From assembly GCA_938009745.1 (NCBI GenBank), contig CALLII010000100.1, forward strand, positions 1-43,691: a DNA stretch of 43,691 nucleotides, in the 5' to 3' direction. The translations under genes and the position numbers were made by a program. The DNA is from an uncultured Flavobacteriales bacterium (GTDB lineage: Bacteria; Bacteroidota; Bacteroidia; Flavobacteriales_D; CAJJDF01). Below, piece by piece: positions 43,205 to 43,691 of the stretch; position 1 is the first letter of the stretch, and the number at the start of each line of letters is the position of its first letter. The notes below the pieces were generated by a model. It made no database searches. It saw nothing but the letters and a program-made list of their open reading frames with translations, and had not been told where the DNA came from.

Positions 43205-43691
43205 TGAATTCTCTATTAAGAAGACAAATACGGAAATATCTATCTCCTGAGTTGGCAGAAAGTAATGACTTAGCCTTATTTATTGATGCTGTAGAAAAAT
43301 CTTATATCAATTATGAGGACCAGCACAGAAGGCTTCAGCATGCCATGTCTATTAGTTCTCAAGAGTTGTTTGAAGCCAATGATAAGTTGAAATCAGAGTC
43401 GAGGTTTCAGTACAAAATAATACTCAAACTAAAGAGTATACTAGAGAACTTAGACTTTAATTATTCAGCAAAGAATGACCCTGAAATCACCTCTGAAGAT
43501 TTTAAATTAATGGATTTTGTAGAGGTACAAGCTCAAAAAATTATTACTATAAACTCACAAAGAGAGAAATTACTCAATAGTCTTGAAGAACAGAATAACG
43601 AGTTGAATGATTATGCGCACATGGTATCTCATGATTTAAGGTCTCCCCTAAGAAATATAGAAACACTTGCTTCTTGGATTGAGGAAGAAAA
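43204..43691 (+). CDS. Second soluble histidine kinase (truncated by the window edge)
   Basis: The frame opens at the ATG at 43204 (TAATG overlap with the FIST gene) and runs to the right edge without a stop: about 162 residues seen. A helical N-terminal part (LLRRQIRKYLSPELAE, then ENLDFNYSAKNDPEITSEDF) and a coiled-coil-like segment lead into HisKA with its His in DYAHMVSHDLRSPLRNIETLASWIEE. This matches the HisKA box of the first kinase almost residue for residue. No transmembrane segment is seen in the visible part. It is placed directly after FIST, as the NosP-associated kinases are. Confidence 0.88.
   Translation, partial: MNSLLRRQIRKYLSPELAESNDLALFIDAVEKSYINYEDQHRRLQHAMSISSQELFEANDKLKSESRFQYKIILKLKSILENLDFNYSAKNDPEITSEDFKLMDFVEVQAQKIITINSQREKLLNSLEEQNNELNDYAHMVSHDLRSPLRNIETLASWIEEE

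Noticed and set aside
1-43691. CRISPR arrays, insertion sequences, prophage or integrative element
   Set aside because: No regular short direct repeats with spacers, no transposase or integrase motifs, and both tRNA genes lack attachment-site duplications or adjacent integrases.

Overview
The window comes from a low-GC, AT-rich chromosome of the phylum Bacteroidota, most likely order Flavobacteriales. Several features point there. Two large secreted proteins end in type IX secretion (T9SS) C-terminal domains. A BamA-family outer-membrane protein carries a lipoprotein signal (TamL type). The class Ia ribonucleotide reductase is of the eukaryote-like type. Candidate promoter -7 boxes match TAnnTTTG. 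Many genes lack a Shine-Dalgarno sequence or start at TTG or GTG. No transposase, integrase, phage gene or CRISPR array is visible, and most of the window is ordinary core genome.

Layout. Bases 1-130 hold a palindromic repeat-like element. 131-1164 is pssA-purS (phospholipid and purine synthesis), closed by a bidirectional terminator. 1242-2174 is a tandem pair of secreted DUF1573 proteins. 2374-4595 holds an unknown membrane protein, a secreted protein and an LptC-like lipoprotein. 4740-8981 is a minus-strand operon reading from high to low coordinate: PfkB-family kinase, coaX, an outer-membrane beta-barrel protein and a secreted TPR protein. A tRNA-Asn follows at 9155. 9341-11945 is a plus-strand operon: MscS channel, upp, a membrane protein and a lipoprotein. 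fabD and ilvE are divergent (11948-14148). 14204-16933 holds cell-envelope proteins of unknown role. asnS, tamL, trmH-family, MazG-like, a small lipoprotein, efp, a rhomboid protease and dnaN fill 17089-25256. tRNA-Cys (25443) precedes nrdB-nrdA (25910-29672).

The last 14 kb is more unusual. 29785-33192 encodes a 1135-residue T9SS-secreted protein. It is a PNGase F-related enzyme whose N-domain is interrupted by more than 500 residues, including a LamG-like domain, while the three positions equivalent to the PNGase F catalytic acids appear kept. A duplicated-domain lipoprotein (34025-35011) sits just before an ECF sigma/anti-sigma pair (35145-36523). A second T9SS protein is convergent (36605-39193).

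From 39522 to the right edge runs a tightly packed plus-strand operon: response regulator, H-NOX heme protein, PAS histidine kinase, FIST-domain protein (the family of the NO sensor NosP) and a second, truncated histidine kinase. It looks like a two-sensor nitric-oxide or redox signalling module and is the best candidate here for an undescribed system. The 328-base gap before it contains motifs resembling LytTR/AlgR sites in both orientations.

All calls rest on reading the sequence and on remembered family motifs; no search or alignment was run.
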